A stretch of 13,347 bases of DNA, taken from positions 1 through 13,347 of the forward strand of contig JAIRLW010000258.1 in assembly GCA_031259095.1 (NCBI GenBank), in the 5' to 3' direction. The notes under the pieces were generated by a model. The model did not search any database, was not told the DNA's origin, and worked only from the letters and a program-made list of their open reading frames with translations. Below are positions 1 through 9,100 of the stretch, one piece after another. A program made the position numbers and the translations under genes. Each line of letters opens with the position of its first letter. Positions within the stretch are counted from its first letter, which is position 1. Source of the DNA: Planctomycetaceae bacterium (GTDB taxonomy: Bacteria > Planctomycetota > Planctomycetia > Pirellulales > Thermoguttaceae).

Positions 1-67
1 CATTACATCTGTTTTGTTCGATGTGTGAATTTTGTTTTATCAAAAATTTTACAACGAGGAGAATTTT

Positions 68-268
68 ATGGCACACATAAGAGATTGGTTTCCCGGTCCG
101 CGTGCGGATCAGATTTTGACGGCGAAGGATTGGCTGCTCCTTTTGAGCCGTCCGACGCCGTCTTGGAGGATTCCGTCTCCCAATGGTCCCTTAGATCAAG
201 GGACTTTAGGGACGATAGGGACTTTGGGGATATTGGGGACAAAGACAGCGAATACAATTTTTGCGTGA
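68..268 (+). pseudogene. Truncated start of an uncharacterised gene, run into a 9-bp repeat
   Basis: A 66-residue reading frame starting MAHIRDWFPGPRADQ. The ATG at 68 is well supported by GAGGAG at 56-61, six to seven bases upstream, the best ribosome binding site in the window. Residues 1-40 look like real protein: an amphipathic start, a Trp-Phe-Pro-Gly turn, then a helix with AKDWLLLL. From about residue 43 the frame reads GTLGTIGTLGILGT, which is simply translation of the 9-bp GGGACNNTA repeat at 200-240, and it stops soon after. From memory, similar N-termini begin uncharacterised gut-bacterial proteins of roughly 200 residues; I could not check this. My reading is a gene whose 3' part was replaced or displaced by repeat DNA. 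The alternative is a small expressed protein with a Gly-Thr-rich tail. Confidence 0.45.
186..240. repeat. Type II repeat: five 9-bp GGGACNNTA units plus a small hairpin
   Basis: GGGAC or a one-base variant (GGGAT) starts at 200, 209, 218, 227 and 236, an exact 9-bp period. The first unit is also the right arm of a perfect 7-bp hairpin, GTCCCTT (186-192), loop AGATC, AAGGGAC (198-204). The period is a multiple of three, so the array stays open as Gly-Thr-Leu-Gly-type codons in the overlapping short frame. Related arrays occur at 2961-3054, 9691-9758 and about 11155-11192. Confidence 0.85.
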
Positions 269-383
269 AAAACAGGAATAATTTGGGGACTCTTTATATC
301 TGAAAGCAAACAGACCAAAAAAATAAAAATACTTAAAAATAAGGAAATTAAACTACTTTTTTTAAGAAAGTGCAGATTAAAGC

Positions 384-475
384 AACTTCTAAAAATTTCG
401 ACTGAAATTGACCCAATTCGACTAAAATCGATTTTAGCCGATTTCGGTTGACCCAAAAATGAGTTTTTAGAAGTT
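384..475. repeat. Type I palindromic repeat, copy A
   Basis: This is a 92-bp element with 12-bp perfect terminal arms: AACTTCTAAAAA at 384-395 and TTTTTAGAAGTT at 464-475. Near its centre is a perfect 16-bp palindrome, CTAAAATCGATTTTAG (422-437). The interior is rich in TCGA-like words. It ends 15 bases from the stop codon of paaK, so it could form a hairpin at the 3' end of that transcript, but no clear U-tract follows. It shares arms and core with copies at 2058-2163 and 9823-9915. The 269-490 gap holds no gene I can support. Confidence 0.9.
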
Positions 476-490
476 CCCATAAATAATTAA

Positions 491-1831
491 TCAGATTACT
501 CGTTTATCGATAACCCGTTTGGCTTTACCTTCGCTTCGCGGAATGGAACCGGGCTGAACCAACGATACTTTCGCGTGGATTCCCGTAACACGGTGAATTT
601 CATGCCGTACGCGATTTTGGAACGCTTCGATTTCACGGACTTTATCGCTGAAATCTTCCGGTTGAACTTCGAGTTTGACTTCGATTTCGTCTAAGCCGCC
701 AAATTCACGGGTCAGAACAATCTGATAATGCGGAGCGGTTCCTTCAACCTGAAGTAACGCCGCTTCGATTTGACTTGGAAACACGTTGACGCCGCGAATG
801 ATCACCATATCGTCGCTTCGTGCCGCAATCCGTTGCATTCGGCGAATTGTCCGACCACACAGACATGGTTCGGAAATCAACGCGGTCAGATCGCGTGTCC
901 GATAACGAATCATCGGCGTCGCAAAACGATCTAACGTCGTAAAAACAAGTTCGCCAACCTGACCGTCCGGCAACGGTTCCAACGTTTCAGGATCAATAAT
1001 TTCGGGATAAAAATGATCTTCAAAAAGATGCGTTCCGTTCTGGTGAGGACATTCCGCGCCGACGCCAGGACCGCAAATTTCCGTTAACCCGTAAATATCA
1101 TAAGCCTTAATTCCTGCGTCGGCTTCGATTCGTTTCCGCATTTCGTCCGACCAAGGTTCCGCGCCAAACACACCAACTCGAACCGGAAGCGTTCGCAAAT
1201 CAACGCCCATATTTTGCGCTTTATCAATAATGTGCAAAAAGTAGGACGGCGTGCAGGAAACAACGGTTGCGCCGAAATCACGCATGAGCATGACTTGGCG
1301 TTCAGTGTTTCCGCCGGAAATCGGAACAACCGTAACTCCAAGAGCCTGACCGCCATCGTGTAAACCGAGACCGCCGGTGAAAAGACCGTAACCATAAGCG
1401 TTTTGAAGAATATCACCGGGTCCCACTCCATAACTGCGAAGTGACCGGACAACACCTTGCGCCCAAACAGCAAGGTCTTCGCGTGTGTGCGCGACAACAA
1501 TTGGTTTACCGGTAGTTCCGCTGGAGGCGTGCATTCGGACAATTTTGTCCATCGGAACCGCAAACAATCCAAACGGATACGTATCACGTAAAACCTGTTT
1601 CGTAATAAACGGCAACTTATACATATCGTCGAAACTTTTAATATCCGGCGGAGTCAATTTCCGTTGAACCATTTGTTCGTGATACCAAGGTCCGTTTTCA
1701 AAAGTGTGACGGAGAATCACTTCAAATTTCCGCCATTGGAGTTCCCGAAGCCGGTCTTTTGTAAGAAAATCCAGATTGGTTACAGAGTTTAATGTCGTTT
1801 GCGACAAGTCAAGTTGTAAGTGGTCGGTCAT
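491..1831 (-). CDS. paaK: Phenylacetate-CoA ligase (AMP-forming)
   Basis: This cytoplasmic adenylate-forming enzyme activates phenylacetate, or a related aryl acid, to its CoA thioester with ATP. At 446 residues it has the normal length for PaaK. Visible motifs are the phosphate-binding loop SSGTTGKP (103-110), YGLTE (247-251), the ATP-ribose motif TRDL (312-315) and the C-terminal SEGKAKR, where Lys436 is probably the catalytic lysine. Cysteines at 253 and 261, and the CLCG at 323-326, suit the PaaK subfamily. The ATG at 1831 has no clear Shine-Dalgarno, but no better start is seen. It stands alone: no paa ring-opening genes or indolepyruvate oxidoreductase genes are nearby. In anaerobes such lone ligases often serve aromatic amino-acid breakdown, so the exact substrate is inferred only. 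A type I palindrome lies just past the stop. Confidence 0.93.
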   Translation of the reverse strand: MTDHLQLDLSQTTLNSVTNLDFLTKDRLRELQWRKFEVILRHTFENGPWYHEQMVQRKLTPPDIKSFDDMYKLPFITKQVLRDTYPFGLFAVPMDKIVRMHASSGTTGKPIVVAHTREDLAVWAQGVVRSLRSYGVGPGDILQNAYGYGLFTGGLGLHDGGQALGVTVVPISGGNTERQVMLMRDFGATVVSCTPSYFLHIIDKAQNMGVDLRTLPVRVGVFGAEPWSDEMRKRIEADAGIKAYDIYGLTEICGPGVGAECPHQNGTHLFEDHFYPEIIDPETLEPLPDGQVGELVFTTLDRFATPMIRYRTRDLTALISEPCLCGRTIRRMQRIAARSDDMVIIRGVNVFPSQIEAALLQVEGTAPHYQIVLTREFGGLDEIEVKLEVQPEDFSDKVREIEAFQNRVRHEIHRVTGIHAKVSLVQPGSIPRSEGKAKRVIDKRVI

Positions 1832-2057
1832 GAGCGTTAAGGTGTAAAAAATGATGGGAGATTTTTTTAGGTTGCCGATTTTTTTGAAATTATTGTAAGA
1901 TCAATCGAAAAATCATTTTCAAAAATCTTTAATATGGCAACCGTTCACAGTATAGCATACTCCGAAAAGGAATCAACTATAAATGATACTTGGAACGGCT
2001 GGCAACACAAATTGCCGTCCGTACAAAGGGGCATGACGTTTCGGCGAAAGGTTGCCT
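1832..2057. other. Intergenic stretch upstream of paaK, no supported gene
   Basis: This AT-rich gap lies between the divergent paaK and the CBM9-like gene. It contains the word GGCAACC at 1936-1942 and its complement GGTTGCC at 1870-1876 and 2050-2056, so several weak foldings are possible. A 17-codon frame from ATG 1983 to stop 2036 has a loose AAAGGA upstream, but nothing shows that it is translated. The region probably carries both outward promoters. Confidence 0.5.
1892..1922 (-). promoter_or_regulatory. Possible promoter for paaK
   Basis: Read on the minus strand, TTGAAA (1917-1922) and TACAAT (1892-1897) resemble -35 and -10 boxes with a 19-bp spacer, which is longer than ideal. They lie about 60 bp upstream of the paaK start. 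AT-rich DNA gives many chance matches, so this is weak. Confidence 0.2.
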
Positions 2058-2163
2058 ACCACTTCTAAAAACTTCGACTGAAATCGACCCACTTCGACCC
2101 AATTCGACTAAAATCGACTAAAATCGATTTTGGTCGATTTCAGTCGAAGTTTTTAGAAGTGGT
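2058..2163. repeat. Type I palindromic repeat, copy B (32-bp perfect arms)
   Basis: This is the best preserved copy. Bases 2058-2089 are perfectly complementary to 2132-2163: 32 bp with no mismatch around a 42-bp centre. The outermost part is ACCACTTCTAAAAACTTCGA. The centre repeats the words TTCGACC and CGACTAAAATCGA, and 2115-2136 forms a second, nearly perfect palindrome that competes with the long arms. That 22-base core is identical to 9869-9890 of copy C. No open frame inside suggests a protein. It lies about 115 bp before the start of the next gene. Confidence 0.95.
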
Positions 2164-2277
2164 CTTAACTATTACACTTCCCTATTTTCAGAGAGAGAAA
2201 AAGCAGTTATATTAAGTTTTCAATATTTTCGGGTGTGTTTTGTATTGTTGTCTATGGAAGTTAAAGGGTATTTTCCC

Positions 2278-2937
2278 ATGTTTAGTAAACGTTTTTTATT
2301 TCGTTTTCGATTTCCGTGTAAACATGTTCTCAAAGGGTGGACGGGGAAAGGCGGCGAACTGGACGAAAGTTACCGGCTGCCCAATCTTGCCGAGTTGGAA
2401 ACTAGTTCGGATCAGGAAAAGAAAACACAACCGTTTGAATTGCGGGTCGGTTGGAACAACAACGGTTTTGCGTTTTCGCTTTTGGTTTTCAACAAAAAAC
2501 AACGTTTGTGGTGTCGTGCAATGCATCCGGAGGAAAGTGATGGAATTCAGATTTGCCTCGATACGCGGGATATTAAGGATATTCATCGGGCAACACGGTT
2601 TTGTCATCGTCTGATTTTCCTGCCAACCGGAAACGGACATGCTCAAACCGCTCCGGGTGTGTGTTGGTTGCCCATTCATCGGGCAAAAGATCATCCCAAT
2701 CCTATTGATCTCGACAAAATAAAATTACATAACTCAATCGAATCCAATGGTTATCGGTTGGATGTTTGGCTTCCCGCCGACGTCTTGACCGGGTACGACC
2801 CAAAAGAACATCCCACGCTTGGATTTCATTTTGTCCTGATTGACCGTGAACACGGAAACCGGTTTTTCCTTGTCGAACCGCCGTTTCCGCATGACCAAGA
2901 CCCAAGTCTTTGGGGAACCTTAGAACTTAATTCATAG
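2278..2937 (+). CDS. CBM9-like beta-sandwich protein, function unknown
   Basis: A 219-residue protein with the look of a carbohydrate-binding family 9 / DOMON-like fold. Residues 48-110 hold beta-strand-like runs such as FELRVGWNNNGFAFSLLVF, followed by the acidic ESDGIQICLDTRD. Residues 158-218 carry GYRLDVWLPADVLTGYDP, GFHFVLIDREHG and PPFPHDQDPSLWGTLEL. I remember this combination, with the early LDESYRLPNLAELE (28-41), as a conserved planctomycete set, but could not confirm it. There is no signal peptide or membrane segment, which is odd for a sugar-binding fold and suggests a cytoplasmic role. I chose ATG 2278 because AAAGGG lies about nine bases upstream; ATG 2254 is an in-frame alternative with no such site. 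The ligand is unknown. Confidence 0.8.
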   Translation: MFSKRFLFRFRFPCKHVLKGWTGKGGELDESYRLPNLAELETSSDQEKKTQPFELRVGWNNNGFAFSLLVFNKKQRLWCRAMHPEESDGIQICLDTRDIKDIHRATRFCHRLIFLPTGNGHAQTAPGVCWLPIHRAKDHPNPIDLDKIKLHNSIESNGYRLDVWLPADVLTGYDPKEHPTLGFHFVLIDREHGNRFFLVEPPFPHDQDPSLWGTLELNS

Positions 2938-2960
2938 CAGAGATGATTCCTAAAAATTTT

Positions 2961-3054
2961 ACGGACATTGGGGACAAATTCGCTCTTTTGTCCCTAATGT
3001 CCCATTTGTCCCTAACGTCCCTAAAATTTCAACAGAGAGACGTTAGGAACAAAT
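2961..3054. repeat. Type II repeat cluster with strong hairpin
   Basis: GGGAC-type units occur on both strands here. ATTTGTCCCTAACGTC (3004-3019) pairs with GACGTTAGGAACAAAT (3039-3054) in 15 of 16 positions around a 19-base loop. The upstream GGACATTGGGGACAAAT (2963-2979) can also pair with 3004-3020, so two alternative hairpins compete. The words flanking it, CCTAAAAATTTT (2949-2960) and CCTAAAATTT (3020-3029), resemble the arms of the element at 11105-11207. It sits between the CBM9-like gene and the transporter gene. A terminator role is possible, but no U-run follows the hairpin. Confidence 0.85.
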
Positions 3055-3102
3055 CAATAGTAGGAAAAACGCAAAAATTACTCTTTTTCGATTTGGAAAT
3101 AT

Positions 3103-3135
3103 TTGTTAAAATTCCCCGCCTTTATACGGTATGTT
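3103..3135 (+). promoter_or_regulatory. Possible promoter of the transporter gene
   Basis: TTGTTA (3103-3108) is followed by TATACG (3123-3128) after 14 bp, and by TATGTT (3130-3135) after 21 bp. Neither spacing is good. The stretch lies 50-80 bp before the transporter ATG, downstream of the repeat cluster, which is where a promoter would be expected. Treat as tentative. Confidence 0.2.
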
Positions 3136-3183
3136 TGGGAAACTTATCAGATTGTTTCCATCTGGAATTGATATTTTTATAAT

Positions 3184-6051
3184 ATGGAACGGAATCCATC
3201 ACACACCACGAAGGAGTCGTCGGTTTTTGCCAAACCGCTTGGCTCCTTAACCTATATTTGTTGTCGAAATCCAGTCCTCGTATTGGTTTTTTCGCTTTTT
3301 ATTGCTGTTTGGTCGCTCTATTGGACTTCCGAACATCTTGGCTTCAAAATGAGTCGGCTTGATCTTATCAATCCGAACAGCGGTTTTAACCGTCTTTGGC
3401 TGGACTATATTGAGGAGTTCGGCGATAACAACGAAGTGTTGGTTGTGGTTGAGGGCAAGGGGAATGTCGAAATCATTCCAGTCCTTGAAAAACTTTCCGA
3501 ACGAATCGCATGTTTTCCTGATTTGTTTCAAGGCGTTCTGCACGGTGTTGATCTTTCGGCGATACGGCGTAAAGGACTTCATTACGTTCCGCTCCGTGAA
3601 TTGGAATTGATCCGCCGATTCGCTGCCGAATCTTTACAAATTACCGACGGACATTGGGAACAACTCGCCGTCAACACCATGCTCGATTCCTTAGCGTATC
3701 GGTTAAAACATTCTCCACCCAATGAGACGACCAATGTCTTTCGGGAGCTTGATTCCTTTTCGCTAAGTCTTGCCAACGCTTTCGGGTCAAGTCCGAGTTA
3801 TGGTTCTCCTTGGGCAGTGATGCAGGGAGCGCAAGCGGCAGTTCCTGATATTGTTGCGGCGTGCAGCCAAAACGATATGAATTACTTTCTTTTCCCGACA
3901 CAAAACGGAGTCATTGGATTTGTGCTGCTGAAATTGGCGGACATCGATAAAACAAAATTGACTCAAGGAAAAGAATCAATCGGTAAACTCCGTTCCCTTG
4001 TTGCTGAAATTCGTGAAAAAAATCCGTCGATTCGTATCGGTTTAACCGGAATGCCGATTCTCGAAAACGACGAAATGGAACTGAGCAACGAAGCCATGTT
4101 GAAAGCGTCGATATTGGCGTTGATTGGAGTTTGTGCGGTTTTCATGGCGGGATTCGGCGGAATCCGACATCCGATGCTGGCGATGGCTGCGTTGATTGTT
4201 GCTTTTGCGTGGACGATGGGTTATATCACGTTGGCGGTTGGACATCTCAATATCCTGAGTATTTCGTTTGGGGCAATGCTTATTGGATTGGGAACCGATT
4301 TTAGCGTTCATTATTTAGCGCGATATCTTGATCTTCGTCGTGACGGTTGGAACACGGAATCGGCGCTTTGTCAGACGGCGACGGTGGTTGGACCCGGCAT
4401 TCTAACTGGCGCACTCACCACCGCCGCCGCATTTTATATGACTTCGTTTACCGAATTTATTGGAATTTCCGAATTAGGAACTATTGCCGGCGGCGGCATT
4501 CTTTTTTGCGCCATAACAACGTTTATGGTTTTTCCGGCGTTGATAACATTGATGGACGGCAATAAACCTCAACCGCTGCAAAATAAATTGTTTGAAGTTC
4601 ACGGTATTCTGTATCCGATGTTCCGATTTCCGATGGCAACTCTGATTCTTTTTGCCGCCGGATTTTTGTTTCTTTTAACCGGCATTCCCAAGGTGCGTTA
4701 TGATCACAACCTGCTTCATTTACAACCGGAAGGTCTAGAAAGTGTGGAGTTGGAACAGCGGCTGCTGAATATGGAAGTGGATCAGGGCGGGAAAAATGTT
4801 TGGTTTGCTCTTTCGATTGCGGACACTCAGGACGAATTGTTAAAACGAAAAGAAATTTTTGCGCAAAAATATCCTGAATTGAAGGTTGAAGAAATAGTTT
4901 CTTGGTTTCCCGAAACAGACGCGCAAAAAATTTCGGCGATCCAATCGCTGGCGCAGTCATTACAAAATTTGCCGGAACGTCCGCCGGAGATTCCTGTCGC
5001 CGCACCGGAGATGGTTGGCAATTCGTTGGGACATTTGCAGGGGGTTCTGATTGATTCGCCGATTACTGATCCGCAAAATCCGGTGATTTTAAAACGTCTT
5101 GCGGAAACGCGCGAGGTGATTCGACGAATGAGCCGGTCGGAATATCAGTCGCGAATGTTACAGTATCAAAGCGCGGTTGCCGGCGATCTGCTGAGCCGGT
5201 TACAGATATTGCGTTCGATGGCAATTCCCGAACCGCCGACGGTCGAAGATTTACCGGAATCATTGGTGGAACGTTTTGTAGGAAAACGCGGTAAACATCT
5301 GATGCGGATTTACACCACCGCGAATATTTGGGACATGGACGAAATGGAAAAATTCGTCCACGCGGTTCGGGATGTTGATCCGAAAGCGACCGGTAGTCCG
5401 TTGCAAACGTATGAATCATCGTTGCAAATGCAGCGCGGATATATTACGGCGGCGTTGTATGCATTCGGGGCGATTATCTTTTTTTTGCTCCTCGATTTCC
5501 GAAGTTTGAAAGAGTCTCTGGCGGCGTTGTTTCCGATGTTTCTCGGATTTGCCATGACTTTTGGTCTTCTCGGCTGGCTTGATTTACCGCTCAATCCGGC
5601 AAACATGATTGTGTTACCGTTAATTCTTGGTATCGGCATTGACGACGGAGTTCACCTGATCCACGATTACCGTACTCATAAACGTTTCCGTTACCGGAAG
5701 ACCGGTTCGACGGCAACGTCTATTTTGATTACCTCATTAACCACCATGATTGGTTTTGGCAGTATGATGATTGCGTCTCATCGCGGACTTCAAAGTCTTG
5801 GACGTGTTTTGGTGATTGGCGTAACGTGTTGCCTGATAACGTCGATTATTATTCTGCCGATTCTGTTGTTGTTACGGACACTCAACGAAAAAGACGAGCG
5901 GGAAACCGCTAATGAATTGGAATCGCAAAATACGTTGGAAATCCGGTACGCCGACCAAGAATTAACCGAAAACATTCCCGATGGGTACGTTTACGAAGAA
6001 TTTGTTCCCCCGCAAACTGTTAAACCCAAACGGTTAGTACGCCGAACCTAA
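3184..6051 (+). CDS. MMPL/HpnN-type RND transporter
   Basis: A 955-residue inner-membrane protein with the duplicated RND plan: one N-terminal membrane helix (about 28-48), a large periplasmic loop (about 50-300), five further helices (about 306-460), a second lone helix (484-504), a second loop (505-750) and five final helices (752-895). Two equivalent helix-4 motifs carry the acidic residues of proton-driven members: GLGTDFSVHY with Asp372, and GIGIDDGVHL with Asp820 and Asp821. Known relatives include HpnN, which moves hopanoids to the outer membrane, and MmpL lipid exporters, so a lipid cargo is likely. No hopanoid genes are seen, so I give no symbol. A charged tail of about 55 residues ends in PKRLVRRT. 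The ATG at 3184 lacks a clear ribosome binding site. It converges with the TolC-like gene across 135 bp. Confidence 0.88.
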   Translation: MERNPSHTTKESSVFAKPLGSLTYICCRNPVLVLVFSLFIAVWSLYWTSEHLGFKMSRLDLINPNSGFNRLWLDYIEEFGDNNEVLVVVEGKGNVEIIPVLEKLSERIACFPDLFQGVLHGVDLSAIRRKGLHYVPLRELELIRRFAAESLQITDGHWEQLAVNTMLDSLAYRLKHSPPNETTNVFRELDSFSLSLANAFGSSPSYGSPWAVMQGAQAAVPDIVAACSQNDMNYFLFPTQNGVIGFVLLKLADIDKTKLTQGKESIGKLRSLVAEIREKNPSIRIGLTGMPILENDEMELSNEAMLKASILALIGVCAVFMAGFGGIRHPMLAMAALIVAFAWTMGYITLAVGHLNILSISFGAMLIGLGTDFSVHYLARYLDLRRDGWNTESALCQTATVVGPGILTGALTTAAAFYMTSFTEFIGISELGTIAGGGILFCAITTFMVFPALITLMDGNKPQPLQNKLFEVHGILYPMFRFPMATLILFAAGFLFLLTGIPKVRYDHNLLHLQPEGLESVELEQRLLNMEVDQGGKNVWFALSIADTQDELLKRKEIFAQKYPELKVEEIVSWFPETDAQKISAIQSLAQSLQNLPERPPEIPVAAPEMVGNSLGHLQGVLIDSPITDPQNPVILKRLAETREVIRRMSRSEYQSRMLQYQSAVAGDLLSRLQILRSMAIPEPPTVEDLPESLVERFVGKRGKHLMRIYTTANIWDMDEMEKFVHAVRDVDPKATGSPLQTYESSLQMQRGYITAALYAFGAIIFFLLLDFRSLKESLAALFPMFLGFAMTFGLLGWLDLPLNPANMIVLPLILGIGIDDGVHLIHDYRTHKRFRYRKTGSTATSILITSLTTMIGFGSMMIASHRGLQSLGRVLVIGVTCCLITSIIILPILLLLRTLNEKDERETANELESQNTLEIRYADQELTENIPDGYVYEEFVPPQTVKPKRLVRRT

Positions 6052-6186
6052 ATAATCATTAAACAATCGAAAATTCTTCGAACGGTTTGATAACTCTGCT
6101 GATGTTATATCTAAGAGGTAGGCGACCTTTTGCCAAAGAGTTTTCACCACATCACCTAACCTTAATTTCCAAAATAATCAGAAATT
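6052..6186. other. Short convergent gap, nothing recognised
   Basis: This 135-bp AT-rich gap separates the 3' ends of the transporter and TolC-like genes. I see no type I or type II repeat in it and no convincing hairpin with a U-run, unlike the other convergent gap at 11096-11232. Confidence 0.5.
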
Positions 6187-9100
6187 TTATGGCGGTAAAG
6201 GGGCTGGGTGAGATTCAGAGGATTCGCCGTTCCAGGATGTTTGGAGGATTGTTCTTTCCAGACGTGGTTCAGGTTGTATCAGTCCCAACGAAATAATCGC
6301 CGACTTTTTTTTCGGTTCAGAAATTTCGGATTTTTTTGACGTTTTAGAAGTTTCAGATTTTTTTGACATTGCTGACATCATCGGTTCATCGTCTAATCGC
6401 GGAGCAGGCGGAACCGATGGATCTGAAAGTTTTCGTTGAACAAGATGTTGATGTTGTTGATGCTGAGGTTGAGGTTGATGACCCTGACGACGTTTGGGTG
6501 TTAATGGTTTGGGCGTTAATTTTTGTGCGGATTGCGAAGGCTTTGATGTTGCCCGATCTTTCGTAATCACTCCGGGATCAACCCAACGTCCCAACATGTC
6601 CAATTCCATCGTTCCCATATTCAAATCAAGTAACATTCGTTGCGTTTGGTAGGAAACCCATGTGTTCAGAAATTCGTTCTGACTTGCCATTAATCCATCT
6701 AACGCCCCAATCAATTGCGTGGCGGTACTTACTTCAATTGTTTTACCGCGTGCCGGCGGTTGTTCCATTTTAAGTTGCCAAACGTCAACCCGATTTGTTG
6801 CAATTAAAACCGCGTTACGCGCAATTTCAAAATCAATCTGATGTAATTGCGTATTTCGTAAAACACGCCGAAGTTCGGCATTGACCGAGTCAACATAAGT
6901 ATAATAGTTGCGCCGTGCCGCTTGATATTCTACTTGAGTACGGCGATAGTCGAGCATTTCATTGTGTCGGGTCAATGGCGAATCCCAGTTCAAACCGACC
7001 CGAAGACGACCATTATCGCCGTCAAACCGAACACCATGTTGATCAATCGTTCCGATTTCACCGTTGAGAGTTACGTTTAAATCTCCTTTAAGTTGGTTCG
7101 CGGCAAGATCAATTTGCCGCCATGTATCAACCAACGCGGCACGGCGATTCATCCAGTCCAGCCTGTTTTCCGACGCAATCTTAAAGGCTTCTTCCGATGT
7201 AATCGACGTTGGAACCAACGTGATGGTATCCAGTCTTGCCCGCGTTTGGATGAGAGAAAGCGAAACCAATTCATATTGAAACGCCGACAAAACACGTCGA
7301 ATCCAATCACGATAATCGTCTCTTTGACGCAATTCCGAAACAATTCTTTGAGATTCTTCTCGATCTCGTTTTGTTTTGGTTTTTAACGGATTACTGTTAT
7401 CCTTGAATTTACTGTTATCTTTGAACGACGCTTTAGACTCTTCCCCATTTTCCCACGTTTCCGCAACAATTTCCGCGGCAGTTTCCGCAACAATCGTGCC
7501 GCGTCGCGGAATTTTCGGCACAAGCGGATTATCGTTCTGATCTTTCGGATTCCGTGATTCCTCTGTTATTGTTGCGTCATTTACTGTTTCGTTGTTACGT
7601 TTTCCGGCAATTTCTTTTAATGTCTCCAAAAGTTCCCGTGATTTTTCGAGTTCCTGTTGACGTTCCAACAATGTTTCATTCGCGTCCGGTAACGTTGTTT
7701 CGGTCAACTTAAGAATTTCCAACGCTTCACGAACTTCCGGTTCAAACGAATTGTTCCGAATCATTTGACGAAGAATCGGTTCGTCGAGTTTAATAATTTG
7801 TTCCAGTAATTTGAACGCCGCTTTCATCCGATGCAGATTTTCGGGAACCGTTTCATTTTGTAACTTTTCAATCCGCGTTTGAAAAATATTGGTGTCGTAA
7901 ATACTCGGATCAATTCGTTCTCCCTGCTGCAACCGTTCTGCAAGATTCGACGCAAGATTTTGAAGACTTTCAATCCGATCAGGAACGCTTTTTTGTAAAA
8001 TCTCCAAATCGTTGTGCAAATTCTGAATTTCTCCTTCTGTACGTTTTATAATCTTTTCCAGATTTTCACCAAAATCTTCAGGAAGCGGTTTTTCTTTGGT
8101 TCGGACATGGGCAAGAAGAGTTCCTAAGTCTTCCTGTAAATTCGTTAACGTCGGAGAAGTTAGTTGAAACTGTTCCATTAACGGATCGCTAATGTCCACT
8201 TTCAAATCAGGAGGTAAACCAAGTGAACGAATATAAGTATCAATATTGCCCTGATTGGTGATAATCCGTTGAAGCAACGAACTCTCCGAATTAAGTAACT
8301 GTTGACGTGTTTCTTCAACCTGCGAAACATCGGTCATTTGTCCCGCGTCAAAAACTTCAACAAATCGTTGCAAATTGTCCTCCAACGCAATAATATTTTG
8401 ACGTTGATTCTGGATTCGGATTTGTTCCGCAAGAAGACCATAAAATCCGCTGCTAAAAGTCGGAGTATTCGCCGCGCTCATACTTCCAGACGGCGCCGAC
8501 TGTTGACCAACTCCGGTAACAATTTTCGTGTAATAACCTTGTTGGAAAAAAACCATTTGACGAATCGCGGCTAAAAAATCACGTTCCGCCTGCGTTAAAT
8601 TTTCCAACACAATTTTTTTACCGGCGTTACGGAGAATCGGCTGCACCAATCCGACATTAAACAACGAATCCGCATACCAAGTATTCGTACCGTTAAACGA
8701 CCACGTAATCGAATTGGCTAAACCGACAACCAATTCACCGCCGGTAGCAAAAAGAATTTCCGCTCCGGTTTTTCCGGCGTCGAGATTGACGTCGTTACGA
8801 AGATTATTACTGCCGTTTTCCCGCAGTCTTCCGTTTGCCGTATAGAACAGCGAATCGCCGCCGTAAAACTGAACGTCAAACCGAAACCGTTCACGCGAAA
8901 CCCGCATCGCCGCCAAATAAAGATTTTCCAACGCCGCCTGATATTCCGGCGAATGGAGCAACGCCAATTCAACCGCTCCGTCTTTGTCCAGCGGAACCGC
9001 TCCCTTTTCATTAAACAACAAATATTGTTGCCAACCGGGATTTTCAAAATTTTGCGTCCTTCCCTTATCATGCCAATGTTTAGAAGCGTTTTTACCGTCA

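Noticed and set aside
196..480. 94-codon frame on the minus strand between the truncated gene and paaK
   Set aside because: It is built almost wholly from the type I palindrome and the type II array read backwards, ending in a VPIVPKVP-type translation of the repeat, so it is not an independent gene.
1983..2036. 17-codon frame with a loose upstream AAAGGA
   Set aside because: Too short to judge, no recognisable peptide type, and the AAAGGA-to-ATG distance is not convincing.
384..2163. Type I copies A and B as ends of a composite transposon around paaK
   Set aside because: No transposase lies between them, and a third copy stands alone, so they behave as independent small repeats.
2943..3182. 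79-codon plus-strand frame before the transporter
   Set aside because: It translates the type II hairpin cluster and the presumed promoter region, has no ribosome binding site and no protein-like pattern.
6087..6296. 69-codon plus-strand frame at the end of the TolC-like gene
   Set aside because: More than half overlaps the opposite-strand coding region and it shows no recognisable motif or ribosome binding site.
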